16,573 bases of DNA from Hyphomicrobiales bacterium (GTDB taxonomy: Bacteria; Pseudomonadota; Alphaproteobacteria; Rhizobiales; Aestuariivirgaceae): assembly GCA_013002595.1 (NCBI GenBank), contig JABDJG010000086.1:1-16573 (forward strand), read 5' to 3'. The notes under the pieces were generated by a model. The model was not told the DNA's origin. It worked only from the letters and a program-made list of their open reading frames with translations, and searched no databases. Each line of letters opens with the position of its first letter. Within the stretch, counting starts at the first letter, position 1. Both the position numbers and the translations under genes were made by a program. Shown one piece after another: positions 1 to 6,161 of this stretch.

Positions 1-219
1 CAGCGCGTGGCGACCGAGCTCAAGGCCCAGCAAAAACGTGCAACGCAACCGGTCAAGACCACCCGTGTCGACAAACCCAAGCCGATGTTCTCATCGCCGC
101 AGCCCAACTATTCGTCCCGCTCGCGCGGCGGCTCCGGCAACCTGGGCCTGCTCGGTATCGTCTTTGCGGCCATTGCAACCGCATTGGGTCTGCGCGCGCG
201 TACCAGCCGGCAGAGCTAG
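1..219 (+). CDS. C-terminal end of a protein with a GlyGly-CTERM-like sorting tail (5' truncated by window edge)
   Basis: The reading frame is open from the first base with no upstream stop, so this is the last 72 residues of a longer gene; the GTG at 7 is probably internal. The visible part is a polar linker rich in Lys, Gln, Ser and Pro (for example QPVKTTRVDKPKP), then SRGGSGN, a hydrophobic stretch of about 18 residues (LGLLGIVFAAIATALGL) and a short basic end (RARTSRQS). Gly-Gly, a membrane span and a basic tail is the layout of GlyGly-CTERM sorting signals, which rhombosortases cut. The next gene, 12 bases on, is a rhombosortase-like protease, which supports this reading. The function of the main body cannot be seen. 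A plain C-terminal membrane anchor is the alternative. Confidence 0.6.
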   Translation, partial: QRVATELKAQQKRATQPVKTTRVDKPKPMFSSPQPNYSSRSRGGSGNLGLLGIVFAAIATALGLRARTSRQS

Positions 220-231
220 GGAGCGCGGACG

Positions 232-873
232 ATGCCCAGCCTATCCACAACCAACGCTCATGGCACATGCGTGCCATGGGTTACCGGCTCGCTGGCCGCC
301 CTGCTGGTTGTCCTGCACATCGGGGCAGCCGGCGTCTTCGGCGACCTTGTCTATGACCGCACAGCAATCCTCAACGGAGAGGTCTGGCGCGTGCTGACCG
401 GCCATCTTGTTCATCTCGACTGGAACCATCTCGCCTTGAACGCCTTAGCCCTCCTCGGTCTGGGCTATCTCATTGAAACCGATGGTCCCGGCGGTCGACG
501 CAATGTGCTGGCAGTGCTCGGCGCAAGCATCGCCGCCATCGGCGCCGCACTGTTGGTATTTCATCCAATGACAATCCTTTATGCCGGCCTGTCCGGTGCC
601 CTCAATGGCCTGTTTGCGTTCATCTGCCTGCGCTTTTTTGCCCGTACCCGATCCTGGATCTGGCTGGCACTGCTGGCAGGCGGCATCTGCAAGATTGCCT
701 GGGAGAGCGCATTTGGCCCGGCCTTCAGCGCAACGCTCGCCTGGCCGCCTGAGGCTCTGGCGCACTTTGCCGGCCTGTTCGGTGGATTTGCCGTGGCCGC
801 CGTCAACAGCTGGCGAAGGGCAAAGCAGTCCTGGTACTTCGGCTGGGCCGCCTGCCCTTTCAATCCGGCTTAA
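232..873 (+). CDS. Rhombosortase-like rhomboid-family intramembrane serine protease
   Basis: Multi-pass inner-membrane protein of 213 residues. Residues 49-70 read GEVWRVLTGHLVHLDWNHLALN, close to the rhombosortase/rhomboid pattern (G-x-x-W-R-x-x-T-x-H with H-x-x-x-N). The expected Ser-His dyad is Ser121 in YAGLSGALNGLF (117-128) and His178 in AHFAGLFGG. Rhombosortases cleave GlyGly-CTERM proteins near the tail so that they can be released or passed to the cell surface. The ATG at 232 follows an AGGGAG ribosome-binding site at about 217-222, overlapping the stop of the upstream gene that bears the candidate tail, so the two are probably cotranscribed. Oddity: the last dozen residues (YFGWAACPFNPA) are encoded within a direct repeat that recurs at about 1584, so the original C-terminus may have been altered. 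A generic small rhomboid is the alternative; the pairing favours rhombosortase. Confidence 0.72.
   Translation: MPSLSTTNAHGTCVPWVTGSLAALLVVLHIGAAGVFGDLVYDRTAILNGEVWRVLTGHLVHLDWNHLALNALALLGLGYLIETDGPGGRRNVLAVLGASIAAIGAALLVFHPMTILYAGLSGALNGLFAFICLRFFARTRSWIWLALLAGGICKIAWESAFGPAFSATLAWPPEALAHFAGLFGGFAVAAVNSWRRAKQSWYFGWAACPFNPA
841..869 (+). repeat. Direct repeat, copy 1 (within rhombosortase 3' end)
   Basis: This 29-base core matches 1584-1612 at 28 of 29 positions, with weaker similarity continuing about a dozen bases on each side. It encodes the last residues of the rhombosortase-like gene. The two copies, 743 bases apart in the same orientation, flank the minus-strand membrane-protein gene at 903-1454. 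Confidence 0.8.
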
Positions 874-902
874 AAACAGCTGCGAAAAATCGCTCCTGTC
901 GA

Positions 903-1454
903 TCAGCTGCCCAGCTTTCGCCCGACCAATCCAATCGCCAGGCCGAGGGCCGCGAACACGCCCAGGAACGCGATAAGTGTCATATTGATCGCACGTGCGT
1001 TGGTTCTCACTGCCATCGAAATTTTCTCCAGGCGCACCCTCGATCCAGTGCGAACATCCAGGGACAGCCGCCAGATTCCGGCAGGTTGGTCTGCAAGCAT
1101 GATCGATTTGATAGTGTTGAACTTGATCGCAGCGCTGGTATTTACTTTGGTTCTCGGCTGAAACACCACCGATCTCGGCTCTGACCCATTGCCGAGATGC
1201 AGTTTTACATTGATGGCTTTCTCCGAAATGGACCGAATTACCTTCCTGGTTGCGCCGGAAGCCATCAGATTGATCCGCACCGGCATATCCTCGCGACGAA
1301 TTTCCACTGCAATTTCCGGTGATGATCGGCCATTTTCATAGATCACAGCGTCGGCAATCTCGTAGCCGGACAGGAAAACAGCGAGCAACAGTTCCGCCAG
1401 GGCGCCAATCAGGCCCGCCGCCAACATCAGCCAGCCGACCAATGAAAGTTTCAA
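903..1454 (-). CDS. Two-helix membrane protein of unknown function
   Basis: I do not recognise this 183-residue protein. It has an N-terminal hydrophobic helix (about residues 5-30), a middle part of about 120 residues that is polar and looks beta-rich (EIAVEIRREDMPVRINL, KAINVKLHLGNG, WRLSLDVRTGSRVRLEKISM), and a second hydrophobic helix (about 157-176) before a short basic end. This suggests an inner-membrane protein with one loop domain, probably periplasmic, held by two helices. The start is TTG (1454-1452) with a run of G about 6 bases upstream; an in-frame ATG at residue 10 falls inside the first helix and seems less likely. It converges on the rhombosortase gene and is flanked by short direct repeats, so it may have been gained or rearranged as a unit. 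Confidence 0.6.
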   Translation of the reverse strand: MKLSLVGWLMLAAGLIGALAELLLAVFLSGYEIADAVIYENGRSSPEIAVEIRREDMPVRINLMASGATRKVIRSISEKAINVKLHLGNGSEPRSVVFQPRTKVNTSAAIKFNTIKSIMLADQPAGIWRLSLDVRTGSRVRLEKISMAVRTNARAINMTLIAFLGVFAALGLAIGLVGRKLGS

Positions 1455-1583
1455 ATCCAGCCCCCGTGTTTCCCGAAAAACATCGCAACTTTACATTATC
1501 AATTGGAAGTTAGGAAAATCTGACCGCGCCTCAAGCTCGGCAAAACCCCAGGCAGCAATCGGCAGATAGCGACCAAGTATTCC

Positions 1584-1612
1584 GGCTGGGCCTCCTGCCC
1601 TTTCAATCCGGC
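1584..1612 (+). repeat. Direct repeat, copy 2 (intergenic)
   Basis: Second copy of the 29-base core found at 841-869, with one mismatch. It lies between the minus-strand membrane-protein gene and the tmRNA gene, ending only about 15 bases before the TTGTCA that may serve as the tmRNA promoter. Confidence 0.8.
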
Positions 1613-1627
1613 ATGAGAACAACTATA

Positions 1628-1659
1628 TTGTCATTGCCGGTTTTCGGACCGGCTATGGC
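1628..1659 (+). promoter_or_regulatory. ssrA: Candidate promoter of the tmRNA gene
   Basis: TTGTCA at 1628-1633 and GCTATGGC at 1652-1659 are separated by 18 bases and resemble an alphaproteobacterial housekeeping promoter. A short hairpin (GCCGGT 1636-1641 with ACCGGC 1648-1653) overlaps the spacer and the start of the -10-like box. If that hairpin is instead part of the acceptor RNA, the true promoter lies further upstream. Confidence 0.3.
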
Positions 1660-1975
1660 AATAAATGACGGTCGTAATAAACCATTCGGACCCGGGGGCA
1701 GTACCCGGCACCTCCACCAAATGCCGTTTGTTGAGCGGATCGGTGGCTCCCCTGAACACCATTTGATGGGGGTGAACTAGGATCGACGAGGGCGTAAAGG
1801 GCAGGTTTTTGCTCGGCATGGTTCCGCCGTTATCGGGCCAAAACAGTAGTTGCAAACGACAACTATGCGGAAGCACGTCTCGCTGCGTAAGCAGTGCGAC
1901 CGCTTCAAATTAAGTCCTAGCTGTTCGCACGGCTAGGCGGGGTTCGAGGGCACCTGGCAACAGAAGCCCTCACTC
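1630..1975 (+). ncRNA. ssrA: Permuted two-piece tmRNA (alpha type), acceptor piece then coding piece
   Basis: tmRNA rescues stalled ribosomes and adds a degradation tag. Here the gene is circularly permuted as in alphaproteobacteria: the tRNA-like 3' piece comes first, ending in encoded CCA at 1717-1719, then a 48-base spacer (1720-1767), then the coding piece from 1768. Acceptor strands GGGGGTG (1768-1774) and CACCTCC (1709-1715) pair over 7 bases with a G-U at the third pair, the alanine identity element. The T stem is CCGGG/CCCGG around loop GGCAGTA just upstream of 1709. The coding piece opens with GAACTAGGATCGACGAGG, typical of tmRNA 5' ends. After the tag come hairpins CCTAGC/GCTAGG (1916-1937) and AGGGC/GCCCT (1947-1970). 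The 5' end of the acceptor piece and the 3' end of the coding piece are estimates. The gene sits directly upstream of sspB. Confidence 0.95.
1852..1890 (+). other. ssrA: tmRNA tag reading frame, ANDNYAEARLAA-stop
   Basis: The resume codon is GCA at 1852 and the stop is TAA at 1888-1890. The tag reads ANDNYAEARLAA; with the alanine carried by tmRNA itself the added peptide is A-ANDNYAEARLAA. The ANDN start is the part bound by alpha-type SspB, and the final LAA is the ClpX recognition end. The preceding AGTAGTTGCAAAC is characteristic of alpha tmRNA. Confidence 0.95.
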
Positions 1976-2000
1976 ATCCACACCAGGCTCAGTATTGATG

Positions 2001-2027
2001 CCAGACCCTTTGCGGCGTTCGGTCTGG
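2001..2027 (+). terminator. Hairpin between tmRNA and sspB, possible terminator
   Basis: CCAGACC (2001-2007) and GGTCTGG (2021-2027) form a perfect 7-base stem. No T run follows, so this is a weak candidate for ending tmRNA transcription; it could equally act in 3' processing or in the sspB leader. TATAAG at 2034-2039 directly after it could be a -10 box for sspB, but I see no convincing -35. Confidence 0.3.
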
Positions 2028-2114
2028 GCCTGCTATAAGGATGCTTTGCGAGTCGGATTGGTCCTTGTGTATTGATTTGGCAGGCTGAAATGGAATCACA
2101 AGCAGGAATGCAAA

Positions 2115-2663
2115 ATGTCTGAAGACCTGATGCGCTACGATGTCCTGGCCCAGCATGCCCTGCGCGGCGTCGTGCGCCTTGCCCTGCAAAGGGTCGAGCG
2201 CGATGGACTGCCTGGCGAGCATCATTTCTTCATTGCCTTCGATACCCGGTTTGAAGGCGTTGAGATGTCCGAGCGCTTGTTGAAGCGCTACAAGGATGAG
2301 ATGACCATTGTCATCCAGCACCAGTACTGGAACTTGCGCATAACCGAAGATCACTTCGAGATCGAATTGTCCTTCGACAACATTCCAGAAAAGCTGTCCA
2401 TTCCGTTTGCCGCCATAAAGGGCTTCTTTGACCCGTCCGTCCAGTTCGGGCTCCAGTTCGAGACCGCCGCCGCCAATTCGGAAAACGCCCCTCAGGGCGA
2501 TGCTGTGCCGGACAATGAATCGAGCCAGGAAGCCGCCGCCAAACCGAAGGCCAAAAAGACGACAAAATCGAGGAAGAAATCCAAGTCTTCGGACACCGGT
2601 GCCCCCGATGCCTCCAATGATGATTCAAAAGTGGTTTCGCTAGATGCATTTCGGAAGAAATAG
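2115..2663 (+). CDS. sspB: SspB, ClpXP adaptor for ssrA-tagged proteins (alpha type)
   Basis: SspB captures proteins tagged by tmRNA and delivers them to the ClpXP protease in the cytoplasm. The folded N-terminal domain (about 1-117) carries hallmark alphaproteobacterial stretches: RYDVLAQHALRGVVR (7-21), GLPGEHHFFIAFDT (31-44), MTIVIQHQYWNL (63-74) and IPFAAIKGFFDPSVQFGLQF (96-115). Residues 118-170 form a disordered linker rich in Ala, Lys and Ser. The protein ends in a conserved short motif, SKVVSLDAFRKK, which is the expected ClpX-docking tail. The length of 182 is in the normal range. The ATG at 2115 follows AGCAGGA at 2101-2107. The gene lies about 140 bases downstream of the tmRNA gene that makes its ligand, and its 3' end overlaps the mepA start by 20 bases, suggesting coupled translation. 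Confidence 0.95.
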   Translation: MSEDLMRYDVLAQHALRGVVRLALQRVERDGLPGEHHFFIAFDTRFEGVEMSERLLKRYKDEMTIVIQHQYWNLRITEDHFEIELSFDNIPEKLSIPFAAIKGFFDPSVQFGLQFETAAANSENAPQGDAVPDNESSQEAAAKPKAKKTTKSRKKSKSSDTGAPDASNDDSKVVSLDAFRKK

Positions 2664-3597
2664 CCGCAGCATTGCGCTGACGGCAGTTCTGTTCACTTTC
2701 CTCGGCCTTGTTATCGCAGCTCCGGCATTTGCCGAAACAAAGGCCCATGCGCGGCCTTCTGCCAAAGCGCTTAAGACCAAGCCGGCCAAGGAACTGTTCG
2801 GCAGGCAGAAAACCGGTGCGCCGCTAAAACCCCGCGCCATTGGATTTTATACAAAAGGCTGCCTGGCAGGCGGCGTCAAACTGCCCGACAACGGCCCAGC
2901 CTGGCAGGCCATGCGACTCAGCCGCAACCGGCACTGGGGGCATCCCCAGCTGGTTGAGCTGGTCAAACGGCTCGCCGTCGAAGCCAAGGCGCACGATGGC
3001 TGGAACGGCCTGCTGGTCGGCGACATGGCCCAGCCGCGCGGCGGCCCGATGCTGTCCGGTCACCGCAGCCATCAGGTCGGCCTTGACGCCGATATCTGGC
3101 TCACTCCAATGCCTGACCGCATCCTGACGGCAAGGGAACGTGAGAAAATGTCCGCGATCTCGGTGATCAAGGACCGCAAACGCGTCAATCCGAAAATCTG
3201 GACTGAAGCTCACGCCCGGCTGATCCGGCGGGCGGCATCCTATCCTGAAGTTGCGCGCATCTTCGTCCATCCGCCGATCAAGAAGGCATTGTGCGATTGG
3301 GCGGCCAAGAGCAAGAAACGCTCCTGGCTGAAAAAGGTCCGGGCCTATTACGGCCACCATTATCACTTCCACATCCGCATCAAGTGCCCAAAGGGTGTGA
3401 GAGGTTGCCGAAACCAGCCCCCGCCAGGGCCGAAGGATGGGACGGGCTGCGGCACCGAACTGGCGTACTGGCTGGGCCCCAAACCCTGGAAGAAACCCGG
3501 CAAACCCAAAAAGCCCACCAAACCGAGAAAGCCGAAACCACCGATGAAACTGTCGGCATTGCCCAAGGCCTGCCACGGCGTGCTTACCGCTGAATAG
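2644..3597 (+). CDS. mepA: Penicillin-insensitive murein DD-endopeptidase (MepA family)
   Basis: A periplasmic zinc peptidase that cuts D-Ala-meso-DAP cross-links in peptidoglycan. A signal peptide is clear: basic start, hydrophobic core around 10-26, likely cleavage after APAFA at residue 30. The metal site matches the LAS/MepA pattern: SGHRSHQVGLDADIW (138-152), where His143 and Asp150 fit H-x6-D, and YGHHYHFHIRI (236-246), giving the H-x-H pair His241/His243. Six Cys residues (73, 217, 248, 255, 269, 310) suggest disulphides. A proline/lysine-rich segment at 278-301 (repeats like KPGKPKKPTKPRKPKPP) is a basic linker that could bind the wall. The ATG at 2644 lies inside the end of sspB with no strong ribosome-binding site, so it probably depends on sspB translation. 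The length of 317 is slightly above the E. coli family member because of the tail. Confidence 0.93.
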   Translation: MHFGRNSRSIALTAVLFTFLGLVIAAPAFAETKAHARPSAKALKTKPAKELFGRQKTGAPLKPRAIGFYTKGCLAGGVKLPDNGPAWQAMRLSRNRHWGHPQLVELVKRLAVEAKAHDGWNGLLVGDMAQPRGGPMLSGHRSHQVGLDADIWLTPMPDRILTAREREKMSAISVIKDRKRVNPKIWTEAHARLIRRAASYPEVARIFVHPPIKKALCDWAAKSKKRSWLKKVRAYYGHHYHFHIRIKCPKGVRGCRNQPPPGPKDGTGCGTELAYWLGPKPWKKPGKPKKPTKPRKPKPPMKLSALPKACHGVLTAE

Positions 3598-3659
3598 GTG
3601 CCGCGGACACCAGCCTTCCTTCTCTCGTCACAACAACGGTTACGAAGAAGAGTCATGCC

Positions 3660-3679
3660 AGCGACATGCAACTGTCGCT
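3660..3679 (+). terminator. Hairpin downstream of mepA, weak terminator candidate
   Basis: AGCGACA (3660-3666) and TGTCGCT (3673-3679) form a perfect 7-base stem with a 6-base loop. There is no T run after it. It is the only strong hairpin I see in the 151-base gap between mepA and the PHP gene. Confidence 0.25.
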
Positions 3680-3748
3680 AATCAGCGCGAAACGATGACC
3701 TGAATAGGGTATCCGCTGACAAAATCTCGAAATCCAAGGAATTCATCG

Positions 3749-4684
3749 GTGCCCAATATCTCTCCGTTTTCCCTGCCTGGCCGTTTCTGGCGCGGCAATC
3801 TGCACACTCATTCCAACCTGTCGGATGGCGCCCTGACGCCGCAACAGGTCGCCGATGCCTATCAGCAGGCCGGCTATGATTTCCTGATGCTGTCGGAACA
3901 TTTTGTCCAGATGTACGATTGGCCGATCGCCGACACACGCAATATGCGCTCCAACCGGTTCACGACCATATTGGGCGCCGAGATACACGCACCCGAAACC
4001 TCCGCGGGCGAACTCTGGCATATCGTTGCCGCCGGTCTGCCGCTCGATTTTGCCCCGTGCGCCGATGACGAGAGCGGCGAACAGATTGCCCGCCGCGCGC
4101 ACGCCGCAGGCGCCTTTGTCGCCATTGCCCACCCGTCCTGGTCACAGCTTACCATTGAAGACGGCCGCGCCATAGATTGCGCCCATGCGGTTGAGATCTA
4201 CAACCACGGCTGCGCTGTCGAGAACGATCGCGGCGAAGGCTGGTACCTGATCGACCAGCTGCTCAATGAAGGAAAGCGGCTGACCGCCATAGCCACCGAT
4301 GATGCCCATTTCTTGCATGGCGAACGGGATGCATTTGGCGGCTGGGTGCACGTCAAGGCCGAAAGCCTCGATCCCGACGATTTGCTCGCCGCCTTGAAGG
4401 CCGGTCACTTCTATTCGAGCCAGGGCCCACGCATAGAAGACCTGTCAATCGACGGCGATGAACTCAACATCACCACATCGCCGGTCGACACAATCTCGGT
4501 TGTCTGTGGTACCTCGCGCAGTGCCGTTCATAATGGCAAGGCGATCACTCAATCTACGCTGAACCTTGCCAAACTGCGGCAGGGCTGGCTACTGCGCGAA
4601 CCAAGCCCGTGGATACGCGTGGTTGCATTGGACCCAGCCGGAAAACGCGCCTGGACCAACCCCATTTGGTTAAGGGATCTGTGA
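3749..4684 (+). CDS. PHP-domain metal-dependent phosphoesterase
   Basis: Predicted cytoplasmic hydrolase of 311 residues. The PHP metal ligands are in their usual order: NLHTHSNLSDG (17-27), LSEH (48-51), GAEIH (76-80), AIAHPSW (125-131) and ATDDAH (182-187). PHP proteins bind two or three metal ions and remove phosphate from small molecules or nucleotides; the substrate cannot be told from sequence. The segment after about residue 215 (SSQGPRIEDLSIDGDELNI and on) looks like the beta-rich C-terminal part found in CehA/McbA-type PHP proteins. Start: GTG at 3749, with AAGGA at 3736-3740, 8 bases before it. The gene is followed after 15 bases by the antiporter gene, so the two are probably one transcript. 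It is too short to be polymerase X or the PHP part of DNA polymerase III. Confidence 0.85.
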   Translation: MPNISPFSLPGRFWRGNLHTHSNLSDGALTPQQVADAYQQAGYDFLMLSEHFVQMYDWPIADTRNMRSNRFTTILGAEIHAPETSAGELWHIVAAGLPLDFAPCADDESGEQIARRAHAAGAFVAIAHPSWSQLTIEDGRAIDCAHAVEIYNHGCAVENDRGEGWYLIDQLLNEGKRLTAIATDDAHFLHGERDAFGGWVHVKAESLDPDDLLAALKAGHFYSSQGPRIEDLSIDGDELNITTSPVDTISVVCGTSRSAVHNGKAITQSTLNLAKLRQGWLLREPSPWIRVVALDPAGKRAWTNPIWLRDL

Positions 4685-4699
4685 TATGTTTCGTGAGGC

Positions 4700-6046
4700 A
4701 TGACCGAAGATTACAGCGTACCACTCACTGGACTGAATGACATCGCCGTCGTCGCGTTGATCGCGGTGCTGCTCGGCTTTGTGTTCATGCGCCTGCGCCA
4801 ACCGCCCATCGTCGGATATATTCTGGCCGGCCTGATCCTGGGACCGACCGGCCTCGGCGTCATTCACCAGTCGCATGCTGTCGAACTGCTCGCCGAAATG
4901 GGTGTGCTGCTACTGTTGTTCCTGATCGGAATGGAAATTTCCATCCGCGCCTTCGTGTTGGTGCTCAAACCGGCCGTTCTGGTCGCCGCCGGGCAGATTT
5001 CGATTGCCCTTGTGCTCACCACCGGGTTCGGCGTGGCGCTTGGCTGGAGTGACGAACGCATTTTGCTGCTCGGGTTCGTCATCGCCGTTTCATCGACCGC
5101 GGTCACCCTGAAGGTTCTCGAAGAGATCGATGCATTACGATCAGAGACCGGCCGCATTGCCATTGGTGTCATGATTGCCCAGGACATTGCCATCGTGCCG
5201 ATGCTGATACTGGCTGAAGCCTTTGGCACCGAAGCCGGCATCAATCCGGATACCATCGCGCTCGTGCTGATCGCTGTCGCCCTGTTGGCGCTCCTGATCT
5301 GGTATCTCGGCAAGCCCGGCAAGATAAGATTGCCCTTTACCGAACTGATCGAGAACAAACCGGACGTCATTGCCCTTGCCGCCCTTGCCTTTTGTTTCGC
5401 CGCCGCTGCCGTCTCCGGCTGGTTTGGCATGTCACCGGCCTACGGCGCCTTTGTTGCCGGCCTGATCATCGCCAACACCACCTTGCGCAGTCAGGCGATA
5501 CAGGTCACCCAACCGGTCTTGAGTATCCTGATCTTCGTTTTCTTTTTGTCCATCGGACTGTTGATCGACCTCAACTTCATCCTCGACAACATGATCCTGG
5601 TAATTTCCTTTGCCTTTGGCGTTGTGTTTCTGAAGACGATCATCAACATCGCTCTGATCCGTCTTGCCGGCATTGACTGGAATGTCGCCCTGTTGGCCGG
5701 CCTGTCGATGGCCCAGATCGGCGAGTTCTCATTTATCCTGGCCGCCGTCGGCCTGCGCAATGGCATTCTCGACATCGATGCTTACCGTCTCGCACTATCG
5801 GTGATCGCCCTTTCGATTGTCATTTCACCGTTGTGGATGTCCGCTGCCAGGAGGATTCACGATGCAGCACTTGAGGGAATTTCCGACTATCGCCAGACAC
5901 TGACTGAAACCTACAGCGACGAACTCGCATTGCTGCAGGAAAGCACCGCGTCCATCGGCAGGTTCGGCCAGGCCCTGCGCATTCACGGTCAGGCAGCCCG
6001 CAAGGCTTTGACCCGCCGCCGCGAAGAACCGGGCAACGACACATGA
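4700..6046 (+). CDS. CPA2-family cation/proton antiporter (Kef-like membrane domain)
   Basis: Integral inner-membrane protein with 12-13 hydrophobic segments that exchanges K+ or Na+ for H+. Family signs: RQPPIVGYILAGLILGP (33-49), LLAEMGVLLLLFLIGMEI (63-80), SSTAVTLKVLEE (131-142), and the Gln161-Asp162 pair in IAQDIAIVPM, which is the ion-site arrangement of Kef-type proteins rather than the Asp-Asp of electrogenic Na+ antiporters. At 448 residues it ends with a short cytoplasmic tail (about 385-448) and lacks the RCK/TrkA-N nucleotide-binding domain of full-length KefB/KefC, so gating by NAD or glutathione through that domain is not expected. It follows the PHP gene by 15 bases with GTGAGG about 5 bases before the ATG. 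K+ specificity is a guess from the Q-D pair. Confidence 0.88.
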   Translation: MTEDYSVPLTGLNDIAVVALIAVLLGFVFMRLRQPPIVGYILAGLILGPTGLGVIHQSHAVELLAEMGVLLLLFLIGMEISIRAFVLVLKPAVLVAAGQISIALVLTTGFGVALGWSDERILLLGFVIAVSSTAVTLKVLEEIDALRSETGRIAIGVMIAQDIAIVPMLILAEAFGTEAGINPDTIALVLIAVALLALLIWYLGKPGKIRLPFTELIENKPDVIALAALAFCFAAAAVSGWFGMSPAYGAFVAGLIIANTTLRSQAIQVTQPVLSILIFVFFLSIGLLIDLNFILDNMILVISFAFGVVFLKTIINIALIRLAGIDWNVALLAGLSMAQIGEFSFILAAVGLRNGILDIDAYRLALSVIALSIVISPLWMSAARRIHDAALEGISDYRQTLTETYSDELALLQESTASIGRFGQALRIHGQAARKALTRRREEPGNDT

Positions 6047-6069
6047 ACGTCACATGAACGTCACATGAA
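6040..6069 (+). repeat. 11-base tandem repeat, two full copies and one partial
   Basis: CACATGAACGT occurs at 6040-6050 and 6051-6061, and CACATGAA at 6062-6069. The antiporter stop codon (TGA, 6044-6046) lies in the first copy, so the expansion sits exactly at the gene end. Confidence 0.9.
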
Positions 6070-6070
6070 T

Positions 6071-6135
6071 TTGACGTTTGGTAAACGTTCAGTCGTCAAT
6101 CAATAAGCTCGTTCCATCAACGATCATCATGATCG
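6071..6135 (+). promoter_or_regulatory. Two inverted repeats upstream of the small secreted protein gene
   Basis: ACGTTT-GGT-AAACGT (6074-6088) and CGATCAT-C-ATGATCG (6121-6135) are both perfect palindromes with short centres, the size of repressor or activator half-site pairs. TTGACG at 6071-6076 overlaps the first and could be a -35 box, but no good -10 is visible 16-18 bases on. The second palindrome lies 26 bases before the start codon, in the leader. Confidence 0.35.
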
Positions 6136-6161
6136 CACAACTGCACTTGAAAGGAACGACC

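Noticed and set aside
1759..1769. CCATTTGATGG shared between the tmRNA spacer and the repeat element
   Set aside because: Only 11 bases match, the surroundings do not align, and in tmRNA the right half is part of the acceptor strand. Treated as coincidence.
1631..1876. Minus-strand frame of 81 codons with the stretch VEVPGTAPGSE
   Set aside because: It is the reverse complement of the tmRNA acceptor and 5' region. This phrase is a familiar false protein arising from conserved RNA sequence.
2824..3576. Minus-strand frame of 250 codons opposite mepA
   Set aside because: Antisense shadow of a gene with an intact signal peptide and metal site; no ribosome-binding site or domain.
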